A DNA stretch of 64,000 nucleotides from Ricordea florida. Its lineage: Eukaryota; Cnidaria; Anthozoa; Corallimorpharia; Ricordeidae. A program made the position numbers and the translations under genes. Below the pieces are notes generated by a model, which made no database searches, was not told the origin of the DNA, and saw only the letters and a program-made list of their open reading frames with translations. This document shows positions 23,900 through 35,043 of this stretch, one piece after another; position 1 is the stretch's first letter, and the number at the start of each line of letters is the position of its first letter. The stretch is from positions 2,935,973 through 2,999,972 of the forward strand of contig OX453275.1 in NCBI GenBank assembly GCA_949710005.1. The letters are read 5' to 3'.

Positions 23900-24160
23900 C
23901 TACTGCCTCGAAGATGACAAAGGAGTACTGTTATGAACACTGTAGGGGGCAAACAGTTTGCGGAAATTTTGCACAATACCACTTGCTCCAACTTGGCCAT
24001 GTGCTTGACGAATCTGTTCAGCTGCCGGTTGATCTGGTTCGCTATCACCCTCACTGAGAAGCGAGGTAACTTCCCGTAGAAGTTTAATTGCTTTAGCACT
24101 TTTGCATTCGTTTTCTTGGTTTTCGTCGTGATCGCCTCTTCCACGTTTGTTGTCCGCCAT
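23900..24160 (-). CDS. Short unknown reading frame in the right palindrome arm
   Basis: 86 codons, a near-identical inverted copy of the frame at 22,981-23,247. It has MADNKRGRG in place of MADNKCGRG, and two residues (NP) are missing by a frame-preserving 6-nt deletion. The product is not recognised. Confidence 0.35.
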   Translation of the reverse strand: MADNKRGRGDHDENQENECKSAKAIKLLREVTSLLSEGDSEPDQPAAEQIRQAHGQVGASGIVQNFRKLFAPYSVHNSTPLSSSRQ

Positions 24161-24325
24161 GCTAAACAGAACAGTACACGAACACTGGTAATAATTAGAA
24201 TAAATTATAGAGAGCGCAGGAAATGTTTCTCGCCCCGGGACTCCTCGTGAATTTCTTATCGCGAGGCTACCAGTCTACTTGCCGAACATAATTCGAGAAG
24301 CTGGGTTCCGAACATAATTTGGAGG

Positions 24326-24495
24326 TGTACCGAACTTGAGGGTACACTAAACACTCACAATTCCACGTTTTATTTTGTTACACACGGTACCACACTTTTT
24401 CGCCCCGATTCCTTACAAAGAGTCTTCCACAACAACTCTACTCCGATTTCAAATGTCAATCAACAATTAACATCTATTTTTGTCACATCCGGTCA
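24326..24495 (-). repeat. 3' LTR of the BEL/Pao element
   Basis: 170 bp, TG...CA ended when read on either strand. It differs from the other LTR (30,974-31,143) at two positions by my count. The sequence GAGG flanks the whole element at 24,322-24,325 and 31,144-31,147. Just inside, AGGGGAGTG (24,496-24,504, minus strand) is a likely polypurine tract. Confidence 0.85.
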
Positions 24496-24563
24496 CACTC
24501 CCCTAAAAATTGAGCACTGCTTAATTTTTACACTGTTTGTGTTTTGCTGAAACTAAACAATGT

Positions 24564-27078
24564 TCATTCATCTTCCTCGTCCGCAACGATTCGACGAATC
24601 CTCTCTCTAGCTATCTCAGCTGCTTGTCTTCTGACTCTGGCATGTTCTGTCGGTTGGTCTGTTGCTTGTGGCACTCCCTTGTCGCTTGCCGCCGTCCCTT
24701 TGATCTCCAACGGGCACAATAGGTTGAGTGGTCTGTCAATGTGGTGGCCCTTGTGAAGCAATGATACTCCTCGGACGACTCCGTCCTTCCCCTGAATATG
24801 CTGTATAACTTTTCCCTTTTTCCAGTGTCCTCGGTTTTTCTCGTCTCCGACCACCAACACGATTTCTCCGATTTCTGGCACCTTCGCGGTCTTGCGGTTG
24901 ATTCGGTGACTCTCCAACAAGCTGTGGATATATTCATGTCTCCATCTCCTCCAAGCATGATTTTTTGTCTCCTTCAATCGCTTATTCAGCGCACTTATTT
25001 CATCTTCATCCTCATCTTCCTCCAAGGGGTGGGCATTCTGACCCCACATCAGCATGTTTGGGGTTAAAACTTGCTCCTCCCCTCCATCGCTGTCAAGGTA
25101 TGTCAAGGGCCGGTTGTTCAGGTTCTTCTCGATGTCGATAATAACGGCCTCCTGGTGTTCATAACTGAGGTTCGTCCGGCCCAATGTCTTGTAGAGAGTT
25201 TTCTTCACATCCTGTATCAACCGTTCATACATTCCTCCCCACCAAGGGGATTTGGATAGGTTGAATCGCCAGCTGATGTCTTGTTTGGCCAAATGGTTTT
25301 GTAGCCTTTGACTCTTCCTTATTTTATTGATCCATGTGGCTGTTGATTTGAACACTTTGGCGTTGTCTGACACAATGCGCTTTGGTCTGGTTCTTCTGGC
25401 GATAAACGAGTTCAGCTTCCGCTGAAATTCTTCTGCCGTCTGCGTTTTCGTCAATTCCAAGTGTACTGCCCTCGATGTGGCGCAAGTAAACAGAAGAATG
25501 TAACATTTTCCTTGCTCCTTCTTCGTGATCTTGAAGGCGATTGGTCCGGCAAAATCGACTCCGGTAGTCTCAAAGGGTTTGCTGGGTTCTACCCGGAAGG
25601 GTGGCATGTCTGCTGTTGTTGTGGGTCCATAAGGTTTCGTGCTGAATACCTTGCAAACGTTGCACTTGTTGACCATTTTCTTCACTTTGGATCTCAATTT
25701 TGGGATCCACCATTCTTTCCGTATTTCTGCCATGGTATTTGCCACTCCCAGATGTTGGATTTCTGCATGAACGTGTTGGATCAATTTCTCTGTTAGCAGA
25801 CAGTCTTCGAGGTAAGTTGGACTGTATCCAGGAATCCTCCCAATGCATTGAAGGAGACCAGTATCTTTATCTTGCACCAGTCTCCAGCCAGGTGTCTCTG
25901 TATCCTTTGAAATTCCTCTCTGCGCTCTTCTAGTCCAAAGCTCTTTAGCTCGTCTGATCTCGTCAGTACACAACGCTCCCTTTCGTTTACTTTCCCTCTG
26001 TTTCTTTGCCAGGGTGTTAGTTCTGAATCGCATGGCCCAAGCAGTGATTCTCATTGTACTCCAGTACGGTTTGCATTCCAACAACTGGTCCCATTCGTCA
26101 AGCTTGTGTTCTTCCGTGTACGCTATAACCTCTTTCAATGGCTTTTCTTCCTTGATCACCTCGATGGAACGTGTTAATATTGGTTGGTCTGGCCATTCCT
26201 CTTCATGCTGCAACCACTCAGGTCCAATTAACCAGTTTCCTTTCTCCATCTTGTCCATTGATGCGCCTCTACTTCCTAGATCTGCTAGGTTCTTGTCTGT
26301 CGGGCAATATTTCCAAGAAATATTGAGTCCTTCCGTTGTCTTCGCGATTTTCCGCACACGATTTGCTACGAACACTTTCCAATTCCTCCCAGGATTCGTT
26401 AGCCTGTAAAGAGCCACTGTACTGTCCATCCATATTGTAATGGATGAAATAGGCCATCTATTTAGAGCTTGTTTAACATTTTTGGCCATATTTGCTGCCA
26501 TTTGCCCTGCAACCAGTTCCAGTCTGGGCGTCGTTGTATTCCTTTTGGAGATTCTTGACTTTGAGGTCAGAAGTCCTTGTACTGTGCCAGTATCTTGCTT
26601 GACTACTGCTATCGTTGCGGAGGAACAGGCCAGGTTGCTTGCGTCCGCAAAAAGATGGAGAGAGATGGATTTGACTCCATTGGACTGTCTCACAATGCTT
26701 CTAGGAACCTTCACACTTCGGAGTTGAGCTATCCATTTCAACCATGCCTTGGCTAGCTTTGGTGATACCACTGTATTCCACCCCAGCTTCTCGTCACAAG
26801 CCTCTCTGTAAATGTGTTTTCCTTCGGCCAGGGTAGGGGACAGGATTCCTAGCGGATCGTACACCTTCCCCAGATGACTAAGAATGGTTTTCTTTGTAAT
26901 GGGTGTGTCCTCGGCAAATGGCGGAATTTTTATTTCTAAAGAGTCGCCCTCTTTATCCCAAACCTGTCCAAGTATTTTGCTTGGGTTCGGCATGCTATCA
27001 TCTTCCAACTCCTTTTGGTTTGACTCCCACTTGTGTACTTCGAATCTTGCATCTTCCAGTATGTGAGTAGTTTCTTCT
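24564..27078 (-). CDS. BEL/Pao polyprotein, C-terminal part (RNase H, integrase)
   Basis: This continues the pol frame downstream of the MITE. It shows the RT connection and RNase H region ([27 protein letters not shown]). An integrase zinc-binding-type region follows (HLG...CNVCK), then a DDE core with [14 protein letters not shown] and MYERLIQ. The C-terminal domain ([10 protein letters not shown]) is typical of Pao integrases, and the frame ends DEEDE at 24,564. No stop interrupts it. The reading frame matches the upstream part across the TTAA insertion site, so the polyprotein was whole before the MITE arrived. Confidence 0.85.
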
Positions 27079-27082
27079 TTAA

Positions 27083-28183
27083 CCCATTCACTCCTGGGAC
27101 TTTAAAGCGCGACAACCCCCCAATTCCCTGGGAGTTTTGGCCTAAAAATTTGCGTTCGCGAACGCGTGAAGTAAACCATATGCGCAGTAAACCGAAAGAC
27201 AAGATCAAGTTTTCAAACAAACTCCATTTTTAAGTGGAATAAATAAGCGACTAGAAAATGTAAAATAAATGCTGTTTAACCAAAGGAATTGATACAAATG
27301 GTCAACAGGACTATGGAAATCGAATAATTTCTTTACCGCGCGACAAAAGGCACAAAAATAAATATTTCACGGGTCGCACAAAACACGAGAAAACAATGAT
27401 CAAAGCCAAAATGGGCAAAAACACGATTTCTAAATACTGTTCCTTAGTTTAGCTAAAGTTTATTGAAGTTTTCTTTCAGATAAATCCGGTTACAAAGAGA
27501 GGCGCATCAATAATTTCAACGTAAACAAGCCGCAAGCGCTTCGCATCAATAAACATGATAAAGGAAATATACACTCTGTACTTCACATAAAAGACACACA
27601 AATGAGTCTCCAAATCAAGTTAATTCAAAACATGAAAGATAAATGGTAGCCAAATATATGAAATGGGTCAATCATGAAAGAACTGAAGCCAAAAAAACTG
27701 GCAAAAGGAAAACCCAAATGCGTAAATGCGTAAGAACACGCAAATCGAATTATCTCATCAAATGAAATTAACCACAGCCAAAGGGTCAAAAAGGTCAAGC
27801 AAACAACTATCATTTTCAAGAAATAAATACTCTCCGAATCCATTAAAGTTGTCTTCGCTCTCTGAGTCCCCAAAATTAACGCGACCTCGGGGTCAATTTC
27901 AGAAGCCGCCGCCATTGTTTTCGCAAAACGTGTTGGCTTGCGCTCAACGGAAAATCCCGACCTCGTGTTGTTCTCATCAGCTGTCAAAATATGCGCAAAA
28001 GACGGCAAATGATTGGTTTATTACCTGTCAAAGTCTCTATGAGGACAAAAGAGCAAATAACACTTAGTAAGAGTGGGGAGAGGGTCAAGACCAGCGGCCA
28101 TTTTTACGGGCGGTTACGGGCGGTTCAGGGAATTCGTGGGTTGTCGTACACGGGCGGTTACGGGCGGTTCAGGGGCGAATGGG
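27083..28183. mobile_element. piggyBac-like MITE (TTAA target site) inside the BEL element
   Basis: TTAA is present at both junctions (27,079-27,082 and 28,184-28,187). The inverted ends are CCCATTCACTCCTGGGAC on the left and CAGGGGCGAATGGG on the right. A TTAA duplication with CCC-starting ends is the piggyBac signature. The 1.1-kb interior has no transposase, so it is non-autonomous. The right side holds GGGCGGTTACGGGCGGTTC repeats. It interrupts the RT domain. Confidence 0.8.
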
Positions 28184-28187
28184 TTAA

Positions 28188-30858
28188 ACCTTTCCATTTC
28201 CTCGATCTGTCCTCCTGTCTTCATAAGGTTGTCTACGTAAGTGTTTGTGTTTAATTCTTCCACTGTCTCTGCGAACTCTTCCGGCCGTTGATTGAGGTGG
28301 TGTTTTAGAGTAGCTCCTAAAATGAAGGGACTGGCTTCCGCGCCAAATGGTACTCTTGCAAATCTCAGATGCTCTTCCTTTCCGTTTAGGTTAAAGAGAA
28401 ACCGGAAAGCATCTCTGTCTTCCTCCTTTATCCCGATTTGCAAGAATGCCTTCTTGATATCGCCCAGCAGTATGTTTTCAGACATCCTTGTTCTGATCAT
28501 TATGTCCCAAAGAAGGGGTTGGAGGGACGGACCTGTGTACATGCATTCGTTTATGCTTGCGGCTAGAGGGCGAGGCTTGGCACTGGCGTCGAACACCATT
28601 CTTACTTTCGTTGTAACAGCTTCCGTTCGAACGACAGCTTTGTGTGGTAAATAAAACACCCGCTCCCCTGTTGGTTTGTTTGGGACTCTTTCCACCACTC
28701 CTTCTTTCAATTGTTCCTCAACGATCTTTGTGTATTCAATCTTCAACTGTTCATCTCGTCCTAGCTTCCTTTCCATGTTCTGTAAGCGTCTCCGGCTTTG
28801 TTCTTCATTGGTTTCATCCAGCTTGGCTCCTGGTATCCAAGGAATGTTTACCTCGTACCTCCCGTTGGGTTTCCTTACTACGTTCTCTTTGAATTCCGTG
28901 TAGATATCAAACTCGTCATCTTCACCTCTGTCTCTGACTCCCAAGACGTCTAAGCTGTAAAGTTGCTCATAGTCACTTGACTCTCTGCTGAAGAAGCTCT
29001 GGCTGTCAGAAAAATTGCCACCATGTATTACCCAGCCAAAGGTTGTTCCTTCCACGATTGGTTCTCCTGGTTGTCCCTTGTACACTTGTTCGGTCCTAAT
29101 TCGGCAATACGTACTGTCGCCTATGATCACGTGTATGGGATATTCATCTCCAATCTGTTTGTAGAATCTCTTGTCTTTGGTATGTTTATACTTGTCCTTT
29201 AGCTTGCTTATGTCTGGTCTTCTAATGGTTGTGAAATCGCACAACTTCGTTCCAGTGACTTCAATTTCCTCGCTTGCTTTTCCATCCAGTGACTCTATGG
29301 AGAGGTTGAAGATGGGCATGGACTGTCTCTTTGTACCGTTCACTGTGAGAATCTGTCGAACTTCATGATGTTCAGGTTGGAGCTTCAACTTTTTGATTGC
29401 TTCGCTTGTGATGAAATTTCTTCCTGCCCCTGTATCAAGATAGGCCCAGAATATTTCTCCCTTTATCTTCACAGGTATTATGGCTGGCAATGAACATTCT
29501 TCGACTGAAGGGGAATAGCTTGTTAACACTGTTTCGTTTCCACACGATGCTCCATCTTGAGCCTGGTCACAAAGACTTGTATGATGCCTTGACTTGCATT
29601 TGAAACAGCCTCGGCTGCGGCAATGTTTACCCCAGTGTCCTCTGCGGCCACAGTTAAAACATAATTTTCTTTCTTGGAAGAACTGCTTTCTTGCCTCCAC
29701 TGTTTTCACGACCTCACATGCATCTCCCCAATGTTTTCCCTCACAATAAATGCAGACGGGGTCTCTTTTTTCTCTGTTGTACCAATGTTTCTCTTTTTTG
29801 TGTCGCACTTCTTCATTGTTTACAGGCGAATCATCCACTTTATGTCTTCTCAACCACTGTTGTAGATTGTCGATCAAATCGGTCATGCTCCATTTCTCCC
29901 AGTCGTTATCCGTTCTCACTAGATCAGGTTTTACGTGGGGCAACTTCTTGATTGTGGTCACAACAAATCCTCTTAGCATGTCTGCCTCCCCCAATGTCTG
30001 TAAGGCGTCATGGTTCTTACTTAGACTCTCGTAGAATTCCTTCAACCTGTCGTAGTTTGTGCCTTTGATGATTGGCAGGTTAATGATCTCGTCCATGTGG
30101 GCGTTAACCACGAGCTTCGTTTGCCCAAATTCCTTTTCCAATCTTTCCCACGCCGTCTTATAGCCCATTGTACTTGGTTTTAAATTTGAAATTCGTTCTC
30201 TTACCTTTGGCGCGACCATCTCCAAGAGATATCCAAACTTCTCTTCGTCAGAAATTGGTTTGTTGTGTACTTGCGTTACAAACATGTTTTCGAATCTCAC
30301 CCAGTCGGTAGGCGTTCCTCTAAATGGAGTAATCCTGAGCTTCGGTAATTTCGCTGTTGTAGCACGAGCGTTGTTCTCCATGTCCAGTTTCCTCTGCGTG
30401 AGTTCAAGCTCTGCGTCAAGTTTTTCTTCCCACATCTGCCTTTGTCTTTCATGTATTTCTTCTTGATGTTGTTTCTCCTTCTCGTATTTCAACTGCAAGA
30501 TTTCGCTCTCGGTTTGTTGGGCTTTCTGTTTCTCCCTCTTCTCCAAAATCTTCAGTAAGCTTTCTCTTTTGTCAACGAATGGGGAATACTTTCCCTTAGT
30601 GTCCTTTTTCCACTGTCACACGTCTCTTGGTGTGTAAACATCACGTTCTAACTTCAATTCCTGCATTTGAGACACGAGGTCATTAAGCCGATCAAGTATT
30701 TCATCTGTTCTCTTGCACACCGCTACCATTTCCTTAAAATCGTCGTTTTCGGTTAGTTCCTCTATATCTCCCAGGTAGTAATCAAGTTTGTCGATTTCCT
30801 TTTTGATTTCTTTTTCGACGTTTTTCTCCTCCTCGCTGAGATCTCCCAAGGTTGTCAT
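28188..30858 (-). pseudogene. BEL/Pao polyprotein, N-terminal part (gag, protease, RT)
   Basis: From ATG at 30,858: an acidic helical start, one in-frame TGA at 30,616-30,618, then a coiled-coil stretch rich in E, K and Q. A DUF1759-type gag region follows (LRITPFRGTPTDWVRFENMF), then CCHC knuckles (CFNCGRRGHWGKHC), an aspartic protease (YLDTGAGRNF) and the RT (VRMVFDASA, LGDIKKAFLQI, YVDN). The RT box reads YVDN rather than YVDD. The frame is cut by the MITE at 28,187. With the TGA and the MITE, this copy cannot make a full polyprotein unless the stop is read through. Confidence 0.8.
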
Positions 30859-30951
30859 GTTTATTTTGTCCAGCGACCAATTTCACCACGCTGTCGATAT
30901 ATTCCTCCTTTTGTCCGCGATCTTGTTTCCTCTGAATTCCCACGAAATCGA

Positions 30952-30969
30952 ATCCTGGTCTCGGCACCA
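30952..30969 (-). promoter_or_regulatory. tRNA primer-binding site of the BEL element
   Basis: On the minus strand, 4 nt after the 5' LTR, TGGTGCCGAGACCAGGAT is the complement of a tRNA 3' end: CCA, a 7-nt acceptor strand and the T-stem. The pairing could extend further into TTCGA. I did not assign the amino-acid identity of the tRNA. Confidence 0.65.
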
Positions 30970-30973
30970 CTAA

Positions 30974-31143
30974 TGTACCGAACTTGAGGGTACACTAAAC
31001 ACTCACAATTCCACGTTTTATTTTGTTACACACAGTACCACACTTTTTCGCCCCGATTCCTTACAAAGAGTCTTCCACAACAACTCTACTCTGATTTCAA
31101 ATGTCAATCAACAATTAACATCTATTTTTGTCACATCCGGTCA
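30974..31143 (-). repeat. 5' LTR of the BEL/Pao element
   Basis: 170 bp, the partner of the LTR at 24,326-24,495. For the minus-strand element this is the upstream LTR and should carry its promoter. Confidence 0.85.
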
Positions 31144-31338
31144 GAGGAGCCAAACAAAATTGGACTAAACTCAATTCTAAAAGAGCTGAACATAATTAAT
31201 AGCATTTTTTGTTGAAGTTAAAAGAGGCGAACATAATTCCATGAAACGCTGGAACATAATTCTGTAGTTCGGCCGAATGAAATATCAAACACCATAACAT
31301 AATTTGTTTTCTAAATTTGACCCTAATAACGCTCCATA

Positions 31339-31454
31339 GCCTCCCCGCAGGCGTCCTTTGGGGCTCATTTGTCACGTATTTATTTCTCTCCCACGGACCG
31401 TTGGGAGAAATGAATGCGTGGCAAACGAACCCCAAAGGACATCTGCGGGGAGGC
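31339..31454. mobile_element. 116-bp MITE at the end of the palindrome arm
   Basis: GCCTCCCCGCAG with CCTTTGGGG on the left and CCCCAAAGG with CTGCGGGGAGGC on the right form clear inverted ends. TA flanks both sides, compatible with a Tc1/mariner-type target. There is no ORF of note. Confidence 0.65.
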
Positions 31455-31455
31455 T

Positions 31456-32568
31456 ATAGGACGGCTGGAAGCCTCCAGACGTGCAATTATAAATTAACGG
31501 TTAAATTTCGAGCCAACATTAAAGAGTAATTTGTCACCCATGATATTGACCCAGTAAAAAACGGTAACTTTGATTCAGTACATGTGGAATGCGAGCTCAG
31601 CGTCGGTTTGCCAAGGAAAAACTTTCCCAAGCACTAGTGAGTTGTACGAAACAAAAACTGTTAAGACTAGCAATAATCACTGATCAGTGAAATGCGTTCG
31701 ACTTTGATAGAGACGTTGAACTTTGATACCAATTATTAATTCTCACGAATTATTCTACAGTCATGCTATGTCACATAGAAGGATGAATACTACCACGGAC
31801 TGTTTAACAAGCGATAATACAATAACGGTAATGAGCAAATGCTACAAACCATAATGAGCTTGAGCTCCGTAAGTTTATTTCCCGAACACAAATCGACCGA
31901 GCTACACAGCTCGTAAAGTTTGTTTTTCCGCCACAAATCATGGCCGCCTGAGCTACACAACTCAGTAACGTTGTTTTACGGCCACAAATCATGGCCGGCC
32001 GAGCTAAACAACTCGGTAGGTAACATTCCTTGCGAAGTAAAACCGAAGTGCGATGACGGAATTCTTCCTCGGTATTCAACATGACGCAGTAGCTCTTTGT
32101 TCTCGAACGTGGCCGACTTGACGAAACAGATCCCAAATTTGCCTTCATAGTCACAAAAGAATTCGTACACGCTTCTTTAAGACATCCGTAAATACTGCCT
32201 AAAACACTTTTTAACACCATTATCTCTGCTTTGGGAAACTCTCAGAAAAATAATGTGAACACTTACCGTTCGCCATCCCTTACGCTCGCGACGGAGCCCA
32301 ATACGAAGAATATATTTTCTCCCAACGCCGTCAATATAATGCGGTATTGACGCCTCAAAATCAAAATTAGTTTTCTATCGCGATTCCTCCGCTATTCGTG
32401 CGAAAATAAAGAAAATTTGAAGTTGTTAGACGTCTCAAAATGTTACCGAAAGATCCTCTGAATCGCGATACTCGTGAAAACCTGCACGACCGAATCAATG
32501 ACGTCATAACTCCAATGACAGAACCTTTCAAGTTCGCGGGGGGTGAAAAGCGTGTCCATACATTTAAC
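31456..32568. other. Non-coding sequence with a triplicated 58-bp motif
   Basis: Between 31,860 and 32,020 a motif containing CACAAATCATGGCCG and GAGCTACACAACTC occurs about three times with drift. A minus-strand stretch (32,170-31,976) reads like protein (EFFCDYEGKFGICFVKSATFENKELL) but has a stop just upstream and no clear splice sites. It may be a decayed exon. I do not assign it. Confidence 0.3.
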
Positions 32569-32704
32569 AAATTGACGTCCGTTTTTTATGCGTCTGTCCT
32601 CTTATTGATAATAAATTGCGTCATAACATTGTCAAAGTTTGTTGTAGATCCACTCGCCTATCGGCTCGTGACAGGACAGAGGCGTAAAAAACGGACGTCA
32701 ATTT
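32569..32704. mobile_element. 136-bp MITE
   Basis: AAATTGACGTCCGTTTTTTA at the left is mirrored almost perfectly by TAAAAAACGGACGTCAATTT at the right. The interior is AT-rich and non-coding. Confidence 0.7.
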
Positions 32705-33092
32705 GTTTCTTACAATAACAAAACGCGAAAAAGGTCAAATGAAGACTTAAATGAAAAGAAAACGCAAGTAAACAGCAAGTAAACTCGAAAAATGCTGAAT
32801 TTTATTTAATTTGACGCAATCAGGGCGCAACTATTCTCAATAACTTTTCACGCCTTCTCATTCGCTTGTGACAACACGTAATACAGTTTGATTCGGTAAA
32901 AATCTGACTGTTTGACAGCTCACTTATCACGCGAAAAAACCTTGCATAAATTAAAATTTTATGTGTCTGTACTCTTATTGATGATAAAAATTAGCCAATC
33001 AGCGCGCGAGAATTCGCTCAGTTATTGTAAAAACATATATTTCAAATTCGCCTGCATTTGGAATGCGTTCTCCTTCGTCGAACGCAATGAAT
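32705..33092. other. Unassigned AT-rich sequence
   Basis: I see no gene. It contains TCTTATTGATGATAAAAATTAG, similar to the interior of the neighbouring MITE, so it is probably older debris of the same family. Confidence 0.3.
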
Positions 33093-33382
33093 GCAGTTAC
33101 TCCGTTTGGGAGTAACTGGAGAATACCCTTCCACATTCACCGCGTTACTGAAAACTGTGGCTGTGCGGTACGCCGTGCAAAATAACTTCAAGCTTTTCAT
33201 GTCTCCTAGAAACTGGCTACGCGGTACAAAATAAATGCAACAATTTGAGGTCTCCTAGAAGACGGCTACGCGTTATGCCGTGCACATAAATGTAATGTAT
33301 TCACTGATTACCGCGTAGCAGGCTACGCAGAAGTTAATCGATCTTGCAGCAGGGTATTCTGCAGTTATACAGGAGTAACTGC
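33093..33382. mobile_element. 290-bp MITE with GCAGTTACTCC ends
   Basis: The left end GCAGTTACTCC...GGAGAATACCCT mirrors the right end AGGGTATTCTGCAGTTATACAGGAGTAACTGC. The motif TCTCCTAGAA plus GGCTACGCG occurs twice inside. Confidence 0.6.
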
Positions 33383-34041
33383 TACAAACTATAATCAGCG
33401 ACAAACTCATGTCGACACCCAGCTCATACTCGCGATTTTTCAGCTTACCACCAAAACGGCCACATAATTTACCCGAATTCTAACCGCCAACAATGAAACA
33501 CCGGCGTAACTGGCCCAGCTAAGTTTTGTGAATCAGAATGGCTTTTCGTGCTCGAAACTTTTGGAGTCTTTTGAAAAACATGCGCCTGCTAGGGGTTATA
33601 ACAGTGTAGCTGTGACACTAGCTCACATGCGAATAAACTGTTCGTCATTACTGCCTCAAGACCTTACTTCGGCAATCGGCGCGACTGTCTAAAGCAATAG
33701 TCAAAAAACACATGAGAATACATCGAGAAATTTAGATTACCTTCAAGAAAAGCTGAGAGAAAGCCAAACCAAACTCAGAAGCCCAAATCGCGATCGTCCA
33801 TCCAAGTAGCGTGCTTTTCTTTCTCAACGTAATCGACAGACCCCGTCCAATGCCCCATGGGAGATTAATTAGTCATTCTGCCTGCGAATCTATTGGCTTC
33901 CGTGGCAGGCAGTGTCACGCAAGTAAGTAAACATCTCAATCCTCCGGGGTGGGGTTGGGTCACTGTGCAAATGTTGCGGTGAGGTGAACTGCTGAGAGTC
34001 CAAAAACATTGCGAGAGACTAAGAAGTCAGTTAGTGATAAT
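33383..34041. other. Unassigned sequence
   Basis: I see no convincing exon, RNA gene or repeat boundary here. Upstream exons of gene B copy 2 would be expected between here and 35,257, but none could be recognised. Confidence 0.3.
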
Positions 34042-34634
34042 CCCGGGGGGGGGGGGGTACTCGATATATCCTTGGGTGGGGAGGTGCGGCACGCCCCCTC
34101 ATACCCTGACCCTGTTTAAGACAAATATCGCTGATTTTCCAACCCTGTTTAAGACAGAATTCCGATTTTTGATACCCTGTTTAAGACACTTAACCCGAAA
34201 CCATACCCTGTGTAAGACAATAGATATCAAAACTCTTTCTCATTTAATCCATTGGCAATCACAAAACTATTTACAGCTCGATCAACAGAGTAACGAGGAG
34301 CTCTTTATGCTAAGTATACGTAGTTTACATCAAGCACTGAACGACTTTTTTAGGGTCTAGTGTATTCAATTGAAATTTAATGTGCCTGGTATCAATGCAA
34401 AGTCAACGGAAGTCAATATTAATTAACATTAGAGCTTGTAAACATTTTGCTGTTTATCGTCCAAGAAAAGATATCCTGTTTAAGACAAAAATTGATAAAT
34501 CGATACCCTGATTAAGACAAAAATTGATAAATCGATACCCTGTTTAAGACAAAAATCCAGAAAAACATACCCTGGCTAGCCGCACGCCCCCATTAAGCCC
34601 TTATAAGGGAGTACCCCCCCCCCCCCCCAACGGG
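34042..34634. mobile_element. C/G-ended repeat with internal CCTGTTTAAGACA repeats
   Basis: It starts CCC then a long G run then TACTCGATATAT, and ends AAGGGAGTAC then a long C run. The design matches the elements at 12,521 and 52,295, but the interior differs: ATACCCTGTTTAAGACA recurs about seven times. It is a related but distinct family. The flanking GTGAT sequences hint at a target duplication. Confidence 0.6.
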
Positions 34635-34898
34635 GTGATGGTCCATCCCTAACCAAACATTTCTGGTTCCCCTAACCTATCCTACTTTAATCTGTTTTTA
34701 AAACACAAGCACAAATCCAAAGTGCCCATATCTAACAGTGCACGCCAACATCAACCTCCCCTTTCCTCAAGGTTTCAAAACTAACTTTCCGCTATAGAGT
34801 AACAGCGTGTAACGGCCCGTTTGAAGGGTTGCAACATTTGACCAGTTTTGCGTCATTAATTTTTTTCCTTGTGAATAATTAATTTCATTTGAAAAGCT

Positions 34899-35043
34899 GT
34901 ATCCAACACTCGATACACGTGTTTCATCACATATCAAACACCTCGAGTTTCGCTAGAAAAAAATATTCTGCTGCGCGTTCTACTTTCAGCTCTCCTCTCG
35001 GTGTTTGATACGTGATTAAACACTGTATCTCGTGTTTGACATA
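34899..35043. mobile_element. 145-bp inverted-repeat MITE
   Basis: TGTATCCAACACTCGATACA on the left and TGTATCTCGTGTTTGACATA on the right pair imperfectly. The mirrored ATCACATATCAAACACC / GGTGTTTGATACGTGAT pairs further in. Confidence 0.5.

Larger units (their letters stand above)
24326..31143 (-). mobile_element. BEL/Pao LTR retrotransposon, nearly complete
   Basis: A 6.8-kb element with 170-bp LTRs at both ends, a 4-bp target duplication (GAGG), an 18-nt primer-binding site, a polypurine tract and one long gag-pol frame on the minus strand. The size includes a 1.1-kb piggyBac-like MITE, so the element itself is about 5.7 kb. It sits inside the right arm of the palindrome. Very similar LTRs indicate a recent insertion. 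Confidence 0.88.
22623..31339. mobile_element. Large palindromic element, split by a BEL/Pao insertion
   Basis: The left arm is 22,623-23,449. The right arm is its reverse complement and is broken in two: 23,698-24,325, then, after the LTR element, 31,148-31,339. The arms are about 825 bp each and closely alike. The centre (23,450-23,697) holds Penelope-like coding sequence. Each arm carries the same short MADNK-type reading frame pointing inward. The arms are not flanked by an obvious target duplication, so the transposition class is uncertain. A snap-back copy of a Penelope-like element is one reading. Confidence 0.6.

Noticed and set aside
23827-24057. 76-codon plus-strand frame in the palindrome arm
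   Set aside because: It is antisense to the MADNK frame and exists in both arms by symmetry. No domain is recognised.
31804-32220. 138-codon minus-strand frame
   Set aside because: It runs through a degenerate 58-bp tandem repeat, and a different frame looks more protein-like over part of it. No splice sites or family were seen.
33590-33700. Possible LRR N-terminal cap exon (NCSSLLPQDLTSAIG)
   Set aside because: The stretch hits a stop almost at once, lacks a clear acceptor/donor pair in phase, and the nearby CSCD motif is in another frame.
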